Made by a program: the position numbers and the translations under genes. A model generated the notes under the pieces. That model did no database searches. It was not told where the DNA came from and worked only from the letters and a program-made list of their open reading frames with translations. A stretch of DNA of 64,000 bases from Terriglobus sp. TAA 43 (GTDB taxonomy: Bacteria; Acidobacteriota; Terriglobia; Terriglobales; Acidobacteriaceae), in contig NZ_JUGR01000001.1 of assembly GCF_000800015.1 (NCBI RefSeq), positions 62,001 through 126,000 on the forward strand, in the 5' to 3' direction. This document shows, in pieces, positions 26,381-35,002 of the stretch (the stretch's first letter is position 1; each line of letters begins with the position of its first letter).

Positions 26381-27677
26381 GGACCTGTTCCTCTGCGAGT
26401 GCGGCCTGCGCCGTCTCAGCATCTGCAATGAGGCTGCTCAATGCAGCAATCGTTTCGTCAACATCCGCCTTCGTTATCAGATAGGGAGGAAGGAAGCGCA
26501 GTACGGTTTCGCTGGTGCGGTTGATCAGAATGTGCCGTTCAAACAGCATCTTGTCCGCAACCTCTTTTGCGATTTCCGCAGACTTCATCTCAACACCAAT
26601 CATGAAGCCAGCGCCGCGTACTTCAATGATACTGTCGTGTTCTGAAGCCAGCGAGCGAAGCTGCGCGATGAAATAATCGCCCACTTCGGTTACATGTGCG
26701 AGAAGACGTGACTCCTGAATCTCGTCAATCACAGCAATCGCAACGGCGCAGGCCAAGGGACCACCACCAAACGTGGTGCCGTGCATGCCGGGAGTAATGG
26801 CGCGTGCTGCTTCTTCCGTGCACAGCATGGCACCCATGGGCAGCCCACCCGCAATGGGCTTCGCCAGCGTGGTCACGTCTGGCTGGATGCCGTAGTGCTG
26901 ATACATCGTCCACTTGCCGGTACGTCCCATGCCACTCTGAATTTCGTCGCAGAGCAGCAGGGCGCCGCTGTTGTCACACAGTTCGCGCGCAGCTGCGAAG
27001 AACTCCTTCGAGACAGCATGAATACCACCCTCGCCCTGCAGGCACTCCAACGCAATGGCGCACACGTTCTCATCGAAGGCGGCGCGCAGTGCGTCGACGT
27101 CGTTGAATGGAACGAAGATCACGTCCGGCATCACCGGGTTAAACGGTTCGCGATACTTCTGCTTGTGCGTGGTTGCAACGGAGCCCATGGTGCGGCCGTG
27201 GAAGCTGTGTTCCATGGCGATGAAACGCGTGCCGATGGTCTTTCCTTCTGTGCGTAAAACACCTGCATGAGCACGCGCCAGCTTCAGCGCAGCTTCCCAT
27301 GCTTCCGTGCCGCTGTTGCAGAAGAAAACGCGGTCCATGCCGGTAATCTCCGTCAGCTTGACGGCAAGCGTGGCAGTGCCCTGGTGATAGAAGAGGTTTG
27401 ACGTATGCAGCAGCGTTGCAGCCTGCTCATGGATGGCCTTCGTGATCGCAGGATGGCCATAGCCAAGCGCAGAGACGCCGATGCCACTCAGCAAATCCAA
27501 ATATCGGTGCCCAGCATCATCGAACAGGTGCACGCCTTCGCCGCGCGTCAAGAGAATCGGGTGACGGTCATAGGTCTGAAGCAGGAGCTTCTTCTCCGCG
27601 GCCTGGGTAGCAACAAGGTTCATGTCTGCTGCGCCTCCGTTGATGATTGAGTTGTCGTGCTGATTGAAATTGTTCAT
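26373..27677 (-). CDS. argD: Acetylornithine aminotransferase
   Basis: A 434-residue class III PLP aminotransferase. Blocks: SGIGVSALGYGHP near the start, NSGTEAWEAALKLAR, FHGRTMGS, DEIQSGMGRTG, and the PLP lysine in TLAKPIAGGLPMGA (about residue 270). The ATG at 27677 overlaps the argB stop (ATGA). A second ATG at 27623 has GGAGG about nine bases upstream and gives a more typical N-terminus, so the start is uncertain by 18 residues. Confidence 0.95.
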   Translation of the reverse strand: MNNFNQHDNSIINGGAADMNLVATQAAEKKLLLQTYDRHPILLTRGEGVHLFDDAGHRYLDLLSGIGVSALGYGHPAITKAIHEQAATLLHTSNLFYHQGTATLAVKLTEITGMDRVFFCNSGTEAWEAALKLARAHAGVLRTEGKTIGTRFIAMEHSFHGRTMGSVATTHKQKYREPFNPVMPDVIFVPFNDVDALRAAFDENVCAIALECLQGEGGIHAVSKEFFAAARELCDNSGALLLCDEIQSGMGRTGKWTMYQHYGIQPDVTTLAKPIAGGLPMGAMLCTEEAARAITPGMHGTTFGGGPLACAVAIAVIDEIQESRLLAHVTEVGDYFIAQLRSLASEHDSIIEVRGAGFMIGVEMKSAEIAKEVADKMLFERHILINRTSETVLRFLPPYLITKADVDETIAALSSLIADAETAQAALAEEQVHG

Positions 27678-28456
27678 GCGACCATAACCTCCGTTCCGTC
27701 GTTCACGCGCGAACTGATTAGGTCCGGCAGTACCTTTGCCGCCTCGGCAGGTAAGATGCGAACGCGTTTAACGCCGCCCAACAGGGCGTCGCGGCAGGCA
27801 TTCAGCTTTGGCAGCATCCCGCCTGAAATGATGGCTTGTTTCTCAAGCTGCGGGATTTCCTTCAGTGACAACCAACGCATCACCTGGCCATCCGCACCCT
27901 TCACTCCCGGAACGTCGGTGAGGAAGACCAACGCATCGGCTTTCGTTGCGACTGCCGTGGCGCTCGCCATTTCATCGGCGTTGATGTTGTAGTACTCGCC
28001 GTCGAAGCCAAGCGCAATGGAACTGATGACGGGCACAGCGCCCATCTTCCAGATAGCATCCAGCCAGCGTGGATCGGTTGCTGCGATTTCGCCAACAAAA
28101 CCGAGGTCTGGCGTGGTCTGCTTCTTGCGTGCGCGGAACACGTGTCCGTCGCCACCGCAGATGCCCACCGCAGCCTGTCCCTGCTGGCCCAGCGACGCGA
28201 CCAATGATTTATTCACGCGGCCTGCCAACACCATCAACGCAGCGTCACGCGTTTCCGCGTCAGTCACACGCAGACCGCTGATGAATTCACTCTTCTTACC
28301 CAATGCCTGCAGCGTCTTCGTTAACTGAACGCCACCACCGTGCACGATTGCCACCTGATGCCCGTCCGCAACCAGCTCCGCGATGGCCTTGCCAATCGCG
28401 TGAAGTAGTTCCGGCTTCTCCAGAGCGGCACCCCCAAGTTTCACGACATACTTCAC
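27674..28456 (-). CDS. argB: Acetylglutamate kinase
   Basis: A 260-residue kinase of the amino-acid kinase family. The start is GTG 28456, which overlaps the argC TGA (GTGA) and has GGAGGG nine bases upstream. An in-frame ATG further up would eat into argC. Blocks: VVKLGGAA, VHGGGVQLT, NKSLVASLGQQGQAAVGI, ASATAVATKADALVFLTDVPGV and GGMLPKLNAC. It phosphorylates N-acetylglutamate, the classic feedback point of the pathway. The N-terminal arginine-sensing helix seen in some family members appears absent (inference from length). Confidence 0.96.
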   Translation of the reverse strand: MKYVVKLGGAALEKPELLHAIGKAIAELVADGHQVAIVHGGGVQLTKTLQALGKKSEFISGLRVTDAETRDAALMVLAGRVNKSLVASLGQQGQAAVGICGGDGHVFRARKKQTTPDLGFVGEIAATDPRWLDAIWKMGAVPVISSIALGFDGEYYNINADEMASATAVATKADALVFLTDVPGVKGADGQVMRWLSLKEIPQLEKQAIISGGMLPKLNACRDALLGGVKRVRILPAEAAKVLPDLISSRVNDGTEVMVA

Positions 28457-29562
28457 AGGAGTCCCTCCGATTCCTTCCAACCACACATCACATTCAAGTT
28501 CTGTACAGCCTGTCCTGACGCACCCTTGAGCAGGTTGTCCAGGCAGGAAACAACAACGAGCCGCTTACCATCCGGCGCAAGCTCAAATCCGATATCGCAA
28601 TAGTTCGTACGTGCCACATGTTGAATCTGCGGAAGATCACCTGCACGATGCACTCGTACCATCGGGCTACCCGCATAGAAATTGCGCAGGACAGCTTCTA
28701 GCTCCGCCGCGGATTTCTTCTCATTCAGTCGCAGATAAATGGTCGACAGAATGCCGCGTGGAATCGGCAGCAGATGCGGTGTGAACTGAATCTGATCACT
28801 GCTCAATCCAAGTTGTTCCAGCATTTCGCCGGTGTGCCGATGTCCGAAGACTGCATACGCCGAAAGATTGTCCGCAGCAGACATGAAGTGTGTCTTTGCA
28901 GTCGGTGCTTTGCCCGCGCCGCTGACGCCACTCTTCGCATCGCACACAATGCCGTGTTCCACGTCGACGATTCCAGCGCGGATGAAAGGCGCAAGCGCAA
29001 GGATGATGCTGGTGGAATAGCAGCCTGGATTCGCTACAAGGCGTGCCTCACGAATCTCATTCCGATGCAGTTCCGGATTGCCGTACACAGCTTCTTCCTG
29101 CAGCTTTGCAGCGAGTACAGGATCAGCATCGTGCAGCTTGTACACGGCAGCATTGGCTGTGTTGTGCAGGCGCCATGCGCCGGAAAGATCAATCACGCGG
29201 ATGCCAGCTTCCAACGCGAAGGGAACCCACTCGCGCGACTGTTCATGCGGCGTTGCAAGAAACAGGATTTCGGTGCCGCTGTCGCGTAGCGTTTCCCATG
29301 TGAAGGGAACAACCGCGGGCGCGCCAATTTCGTTATGCGCAATGTGCGGATGCAGATCGTAGACCGTGGTGCCGTCAGCCTCAGAGCCCATGCGGCCGAG
29401 GAAGATGGGCTGCGTTTCACGCAGGCGCGGATGATTCAGCAGCAAACGTGCGAGTTCCCCACCGGCATAGCCAGTGACACCTGCAACGGCGGTGCGAACG
29501 GTAGAACGTGGGAGCTTCGCCAGCGTGGCCAGCGGTTCCGTTTCATACAGTGCTGTGCTCAT
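28453..29562 (-). CDS. argC: N-acetyl-gamma-glutamyl-phosphate reductase
   Basis: A 369-residue NADPH-dependent reductase. ATG 29562 overlaps the argR stop (ATGA). The NADP-binding motif GVTGYAGGE lies near residue 27-35 and the catalytic Cys is in ANPGCYSTS. HLLPIPRGIL and the C-terminal DNLLKGASGQAVQNLN block match the family. It is the second gene of the operon and is translationally coupled to argR upstream and argB downstream. Confidence 0.96.
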   Translation of the reverse strand: MSTALYETEPLATLAKLPRSTVRTAVAGVTGYAGGELARLLLNHPRLRETQPIFLGRMGSEADGTTVYDLHPHIAHNEIGAPAVVPFTWETLRDSGTEILFLATPHEQSREWVPFALEAGIRVIDLSGAWRLHNTANAAVYKLHDADPVLAAKLQEEAVYGNPELHRNEIREARLVANPGCYSTSIILALAPFIRAGIVDVEHGIVCDAKSGVSGAGKAPTAKTHFMSAADNLSAYAVFGHRHTGEMLEQLGLSSDQIQFTPHLLPIPRGILSTIYLRLNEKKSAAELEAVLRNFYAGSPMVRVHRAGDLPQIQHVARTNYCDIGFELAPDGKRLVVVSCLDNLLKGASGQAVQNLNVMCGWKESEGLL

Positions 29563-29996
29563 CCGATCAACTCTTCCATGCGCGTTTTCAGCGCGGCAGC
29601 GCCTTTGGAGTCGGCGCAGATAACAAGGACCGTGTCGTCGCCGGCAATCGTGCCCAGCATCTCCGGCCAATCTTCGTAATCCAGTGCGGCGGCTACGGGC
29701 TGCGCTCCACTGGTGCGTGTGATGAGAACGAGAAGATTTTGAGCCTGTTTTACTTCCAGGCCAAAGTTGAACAGTGTTTCCTTGATGCCGGGATCGTCGT
29801 CCTCTTCGTCCAGATCGCCGGGGAGCGCATATCCATTCGGTCCCTTGTATACGCGAAGTTCATGGAAATCGCGCGATAAAGTCGCCTGCGTCACGGTAAA
29901 CCCGCGCTTCTGCAGCTTCTTGCGCAGCTCATCCTGGCTGACGATTGCGGTCAACACCAGAAGCTCGCGAATTGCTGATTGGCGCTGCTGTTTCAT
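29559..29996 (-). CDS. argR: Arginine repressor
   Basis: A 145-residue ArgR. The N-terminal winged helix carries the operator-contacting TVTQATLSRDFHELRV (about 34-49). The C-terminal oligomerisation/arginine-binding domain contains LLVLITRTSGAQPVAAALD and GTIAGDDTVLVI. It heads the eight-gene arginine operon and probably represses its own operon through the palindromes at 30114-30147 upstream. Confidence 0.95.
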   Translation of the reverse strand: MKQQRQSAIRELLVLTAIVSQDELRKKLQKRGFTVTQATLSRDFHELRVYKGPNGYALPGDLDEEDDDPGIKETLFNFGLEVKQAQNLLVLITRTSGAQPVAAALDYEDWPEMLGTIAGDDTVLVICADSKGAAALKTRMEELIG

Positions 29997-30113
29997 GAAG
30001 ATGCCTCACACCCGAAGAAGATAGCTGCCGTTGACCTTTGGTGGGGGCGGTAGCGAGAGAAATTCAGAGCCGTCTCCCGGCTATGCATTGGATGCATGGC
30101 GTAAATTCGCCGA

Positions 30114-30147
30114 TGCATAAGTATGCATAAACATGTATAAATATACA
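30114..30147. promoter_or_regulatory. Tandem ARG-box-like palindromes in argR-gltB divergent region
   Basis: Two 14-bp near-palindromes, TGCATAAGTATGCA (30114-30127) and TGTATAAATATACA (30134-30147), have centres 20 bp apart, so they lie on one face of the helix, as ArgR box pairs do. A weaker TGCATTGGATGCA lies at 30085-30097. They are about 120 bases upstream of argR and 125 bases upstream of gltB. Confidence 0.72.
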
Positions 30148-30271
30148 GAGCCCTGCCAGTCAAGATTCCCGTTGTGCATTTCTGCCGCTTACGCGGGAAA
30201 TGGTTAGGCACCCTTACAAGAAAGACTGCGTTTCCGCTATCCGGCGGTGTTTTCGCGCAGTAGAATGAGCT

Positions 30272-33200
30272 ATGGCTACCCAGTTTTTGCCGACCCGTTC
30301 TGAGGTCACGAGTGCCTGTCGTCCCGTGCGCTCGCTTGTCGATCCTCGCTTTGACCACGACTCCTGTGGTGTTGGATTTGTTGCGGATTCCGGAAATAAA
30401 CCGTCGCACAAGGTGCTTACAGACGCACTGACGGCACTTGCTCGCCTGGCTCATCGTGGCGCTGTGGCTGCGGACGGTAAGAGCTCCGACGGTGTTGGCA
30501 TCATGACGGCGGTTCCCCGCGCGCTCCTGCTGGATGCAACCGGCGTGACGCTTGCCGAAGAGAAGCCGCTGGGCGTTGGCGTGGTGTTCGTCAATGAAAA
30601 AGGTGCCAATACCTGCGATGTCCTGGAAGCATGCCTAGTAGAGCAGGGTCTGACGATTCTGGCGTGGCGCGATGTGCCGGTGAAGCCGGAAGTTCTGGGT
30701 GAGATTGCGCTTGGCACCATGCCGGAGATTCGCCATGTCTTGGTGACGGCGGATGTTGTGGATCTGGAGCGCAGCCTGTACCTGGCGCGCAAAAGCTTTG
30801 AGCGGAAGTTTGAGGCGGGCGAGACGTCCGGTTATGTCGCTTCGCTTTCAACGAACAAGATCGTTTACAAGTCGATGTGCAGCGGACGTCTGCTACCGGA
30901 GTTCTTTCCTGACCTGCAGGACGCCGCGTACGTGACTCCGTATGCTCTGTTCCATCAGCGTTATGCGACGAACACGACACCCGCATGGCATCGTGCACAG
31001 CCGGGTCGTATGCTGGCGCACAATGGCGAAATCAATACTGTGTGGGGCAATCGCGCACGCATGGAAGCGCGCTATTCCACGCTGCCCGCGGAGTGCCAAC
31101 CCATCCTGACGCAGGATGGCACGGATTCCACCTCGCTGGATGAGACCGTGGAACTTCTGACTCGTAATGGCTATTCCATTGCTGAGGCAGTTCGCGTTCT
31201 GCTGCCGCCTGCGGTGACAAACCGTGAATCGGCGTTCCTGAAATATCACCGCGACACCATGGAGCCGTGGGACGGTCCTGCTGCGCTGGGATTTGCTGAT
31301 GGCCGTTATGTAGGCGCGGCGCTGGACCGCAATGGTTTGCGGCCCAGCCGTTATGCGATCACGACGGATGGCCTCGTCGTTGCTGGTTCGGAAGCTGGTC
31401 TGGTGGATATCGATCCAGAAACGGTGCTGCACAGCGGCCGCCTTGGCCCTGGCCAGATGTTAGTGGTCGACCTTGAAGCCAAGAAGATCTATGAGAACGA
31501 TCAACTGCTTGACCTGTTCGATGAGGACGGTTCGTACGCGGCACTGATCGACGATCTGACGATTTCGGCAGAGTGGGTAGACCTGCCCCCGACGGATTTC
31601 GACGCCATTGCGCGTGCGCAGAAGAGCTTCGGTTACACGAAGGAAGATGTGCGCATGATCCTGACGCCAATGGCGGCGGACGGCAAAGACGCTGTGTGGT
31701 CCATGGGCGACGATACACCGCTGGCTCCGCTGGCGCGCACACCGCGTCCTATCTACGCATACTTCCGCCAGCGCTTTGCGCAGGTGACGAATCCAGCGAT
31801 CGACCCTCTGCGTGAGGCCATCGTTGTCTCCCTGCACACACGCCTCGGACCGTGGTCGCACATGCTGGACAAGCACGCTACGCTGCCCGGCATGTCGCTG
31901 GTGTCGCCGTTTCTTTCGGTAGGCAAGTTGGATGCTCTGCGTCAGGGTAAGTATCCGCATAGCGATACGCTTCGGCTGCGCGAGTTGAAGTGTGTTTTCA
32001 ACAAGGATTTCTCGCTGCAGATTGGCATTGAAGCGCTCTGTGCCAACGCGGTGGAGTTGGTTGGTTCCGGTGTTGAGATTCTGCTGTTGAGCGATCGCAG
32101 CGCCGATGCAGATAACCTGCCGATTCCTATGGCTATTGCAGTCAGCGTAGTACATCACGCACTGGTGAAGGCTGGCCTGCGCACTGCTACTGGTATTGCC
32201 GTGGAGGCAGGTGATGTACGCGATGTGCATCATGCCGCTGTACTCATCGGTTATGGTGCGGGTGCGGTATGCCCGTGGCTGGCGTTGGAAACAGCCCGTG
32301 CAACGGCCGGTGCCGATGGCGACCCGAAGGTGCCTGAAGTAAAGATGCTGAAGGCCTTCGATGCTGGTCTGGCAAAGATCATGTCGAAGATGGGCGTTAG
32401 CGTGGTGGACAGCTATCGCGGCGCGTATCCGTTCGACATTCTGGGGCTGGGCAACGAGGTTGTAGACCGCTGTTTCCCGAACACTCCTGCACCCATTGGC
32501 GGCATTGGATTTGCGCAGATTGAGCACACCATTCGTCAGAACTGGGGAGCACCTGTATCTGACGAGCTTCAAGCGAAGATTGACCTGCCTGACTACGGCT
32601 GGGTGAAGTTCCGCAAGGCAGAGCTGGCAGAGCCGCACGCATGGGCACCGTCGCATGTAAAGGCGTTGCAGTCTGTGGTGGGATCGGCCCGTAATGTGGC
32701 TCTTCCGGAAGACCCGGCGAAGGCGTTCCAGATTTACTCGTCCGCCGTGGATTCCAGCAATGAACCCACGGTGCTTCGTGAACTGTTGGAAATCTCTCCG
32801 GCCGGCGCGGAACTGCCGCTGGATAAGGTGGAGCAGCCTTCTTCGATGTACCACCGCTTTATCGCTTCGGCGATGTCGCTTGGTTCTCTGAGTCCCGAGG
32901 CGCATACCACCATCACTATTGCGATGAATACGCTCGGCGGTAAGAGCAATACGGGTGAAGGCGGTGAGGATTCGGATGTCTACCGTACGCATCCTGGCAA
33001 TCGCCGCGTGCCGCAGCCCGGCGAGGCAGCTTCGTTCGTGAACAAGCCTGCGCAGGGCGGCGTTGCGGTTGCTGAGCCGATGGTTGAGGCTCCTGCAATC
33101 CACTCGCTGCTGAACAATCGCATTAAGCAGGTGGCCAGCGGACGCTTCGGTGTTACGGCGGAATACCTGGCGCATGCTGAGGAGATTGAAATCAAGGTGG

Positions 33201-34801
33201 CGCAGGGAGCCAAGCCCGGTGAGGGTGGTCAGCTTCCTGGCCATAAGGTTTCTGGCCTCATCGCGCGTCTACGTCATGCCCAGCCGGGCGTGCCGCTGAT
33301 CTCGCCGCCACCGCATCACGACATTTACTCCATTGAGGATCTGGCGGAGCTGATCCACGACCTGAAGCGCGTCAACAAGCGCGCCGCGGTGGGTGTGAAG
33401 CTGGTTTCGAGCTGCGGCGTAGGTACGGTTGCAGCGGGTGTCGCGAAGGCTTATGCCGATTACGTGGTGATCGCCGGAAACGTCGGTGGCACGGGCGCTG
33501 CGGCGCTGTCCTCTATCAAGTACGCAGGCAATCCGTGGGAGCTTGGACTGGCCGAAGCACAGCAGACGCTGATGGCGAACGGCATGCGTGGACGCATACG
33601 TCTTCGTACGGACGGTGGCCTGTCCACGGCGCGTGATGTCCTGATCGCGGCGCTGCTCGGTGCTGACGAATATGCATTCGGTACTGCTGTCCTGGTCGTA
33701 ATGGGCTGTGACATGGCGCGTCAGTGCCACTTGAACACCTGCCCCACCGGCATTGCCACACAGAAGCCAGAACTTCGCGCTCGTTTCCGCGGCAAGCCTG
33801 AGCATGTGGTTCGCTTCTTCCAGCAGCTTGCAGGCGATCTGCAGCAGCTGTTGGCTCGCTATGGCCTCGCATCGATCGAGGACGCCATTGGACGTGTCGA
33901 CCTGCTGCAGCAGGTCCGTGCTGATGGTGGTCTGGATCTATCGCCGATGTTGGCACAGGTGGGCGAAGGTCCGCGCAAGTGGGCCGGGATCCGCAATGAT
34001 CGTCCGGAGAGCCGTCCGGCCCTCGACGAGCCGTGGGTGGAACCTGCACTGGCGGCAGTTGTGGAAGGCAAGCCCTACGAGGTTCAGGACATCATCGCCA
34101 ATCGCGACCGCGCCGTAGGCGCTCGTATCGCAGGTGAGATTTCTGTGCTGCGTGCAAAGGCGGAATCGCCAATGCCGGTGCCGGAGATCAACATTAACCT
34201 GGCAGGCACTGCGGGTCAGAGCTTTGGCGCGTTCGCCGTCGAAGGCATGCACCTGACGCTGACCGGCGAGGCAAACGACTTCGTTGGAAAGGGCCTGAGC
34301 GGTGGCGAAATAGTCATCCGTGCACGCGGCATGGCGGTTGGCAGTGGTGGTCATCACGTGGTGCTGGGCAACGTAGCTTTGTACGGTGCAACGGCAGGCA
34401 AGCTGTTTGCTGCGGGGTACGCAGGCGAGCGCTTCGCAGTGCGTAACTCCGGCGCAACGGCCGTGGTTGCAGGCGTGGGTGACCACGGCTGTGAGTACAT
34501 GACTGGCGGTACCGTTGTCGTTCTCGGTGAGATCGGTATGAACTTCGGTGCAGGTATGACTGGCGGCATCGCGTGGATCTATGACGTGGACGACACTGTT
34601 CTCGCGCAGACGCGTTACCACGCGGAATTCCTTCAGGCAGTTCCGTTTGCTGAGACCGACGAGGCAGCTCAGGCAGAACTGAAGGCTCTGCTGGAAGAGC
34701 ATGCCGAGAAGGCGGGCAGCACACGTGCAGCGCGCATGCTGGCGGATTGGCCGGCTTACTCTCCGCGATTCCTGCGCATGGTGCCTTTGCCGCAGGCCTG
34801 A
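30272..34801 (+). CDS. gltB: Glutamate synthase large subunit
   Basis: A 1509-residue enzyme that makes glutamate from glutamine and 2-oxoglutarate. Layout: propeptide 1-31, catalytic Cys32 of the class II glutaminase domain (DHDSCGVGF), central domain, FMN/synthase domain (GEGGEDSDV, KPGEGGQLPGHK, KLVSSCGVGTVAAGVAKAYAD), the 3Fe-4S cysteines CDMARQCHLNTC (about 1147-1158), and the C-terminal beta-helix with repeated glycines. It is divergent from the arginine operon. The partner gltD is not adjacent. A terminator follows directly. Confidence 0.97.
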   Translation: MATQFLPTRSEVTSACRPVRSLVDPRFDHDSCGVGFVADSGNKPSHKVLTDALTALARLAHRGAVAADGKSSDGVGIMTAVPRALLLDATGVTLAEEKPLGVGVVFVNEKGANTCDVLEACLVEQGLTILAWRDVPVKPEVLGEIALGTMPEIRHVLVTADVVDLERSLYLARKSFERKFEAGETSGYVASLSTNKIVYKSMCSGRLLPEFFPDLQDAAYVTPYALFHQRYATNTTPAWHRAQPGRMLAHNGEINTVWGNRARMEARYSTLPAECQPILTQDGTDSTSLDETVELLTRNGYSIAEAVRVLLPPAVTNRESAFLKYHRDTMEPWDGPAALGFADGRYVGAALDRNGLRPSRYAITTDGLVVAGSEAGLVDIDPETVLHSGRLGPGQMLVVDLEAKKIYENDQLLDLFDEDGSYAALIDDLTISAEWVDLPPTDFDAIARAQKSFGYTKEDVRMILTPMAADGKDAVWSMGDDTPLAPLARTPRPIYAYFRQRFAQVTNPAIDPLREAIVVSLHTRLGPWSHMLDKHATLPGMSLVSPFLSVGKLDALRQGKYPHSDTLRLRELKCVFNKDFSLQIGIEALCANAVELVGSGVEILLLSDRSADADNLPIPMAIAVSVVHHALVKAGLRTATGIAVEAGDVRDVHHAAVLIGYGAGAVCPWLALETARATAGADGDPKVPEVKMLKAFDAGLAKIMSKMGVSVVDSYRGAYPFDILGLGNEVVDRCFPNTPAPIGGIGFAQIEHTIRQNWGAPVSDELQAKIDLPDYGWVKFRKAELAEPHAWAPSHVKALQSVVGSARNVALPEDPAKAFQIYSSAVDSSNEPTVLRELLEISPAGAELPLDKVEQPSSMYHRFIASAMSLGSLSPEAHTTITIAMNTLGGKSNTGEGGEDSDVYRTHPGNRRVPQPGEAASFVNKPAQGGVAVAEPMVEAPAIHSLLNNRIKQVASGRFGVTAEYLAHAEEIEIKVAQGAKPGEGGQLPGHKVSGLIARLRHAQPGVPLISPPPHHDIYSIEDLAELIHDLKRVNKRAAVGVKLVSSCGVGTVAAGVAKAYADYVVIAGNVGGTGAAALSSIKYAGNPWELGLAEAQQTLMANGMRGRIRLRTDGGLSTARDVLIAALLGADEYAFGTAVLVVMGCDMARQCHLNTCPTGIATQKPELRARFRGKPEHVVRFFQQLAGDLQQLLARYGLASIEDAIGRVDLLQQVRADGGLDLSPMLAQVGEGPRKWAGIRNDRPESRPALDEPWVEPALAAVVEGKPYEVQDIIANRDRAVGARIAGEISVLRAKAESPMPVPEININLAGTAGQSFGAFAVEGMHLTLTGEANDFVGKGLSGGEIVIRARGMAVGSGGHHVVLGNVALYGATAGKLFAAGYAGERFAVRNSGATAVVAGVGDHGCEYMTGGTVVVLGEIGMNFGAGMTGGIAWIYDVDDTVLAQTRYHAEFLQAVPFAETDEAAQAELKALLEEHAEKAGSTRAARMLADWPAYSPRFLRMVPLPQA

Positions 34802-34821
34802 GTCACGATCACCAACAACAA

Positions 34822-34856
34822 AATGGATCCGGTTATACCGGGTCCATTTTTCTTTT
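34822..34856 (+). terminator. Rho-independent terminator after gltB
   Basis: An 11-bp stem, AATGGATCCGG (34822-34832) and CCGGGTCCATT (34838-34848), contains one G-T pair. The loop is TTATA, and a T-rich tail reaches 34856. Confidence 0.9.
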
Positions 34857-35002
34857 CGGAAAAGGCTTTGATGAGGTTGAAGGGATGGTGTCATCCGTCT
34901 TGCCGCATGGTCACGGTGAGATTTCTCATCCAACGCAATCGATAGTTTTCTGCTTCCATGTAGGATGACCGTTGGGCTGGTACATACCCTGTTGGGAGTC
35001 TC

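Noticed and set aside
31460-33244. Long minus-strand open frame inside gltB
   Set aside because: gltB is certain on the plus strand with family motifs throughout; the antisense frame is Arg/His-rich and shows no family.
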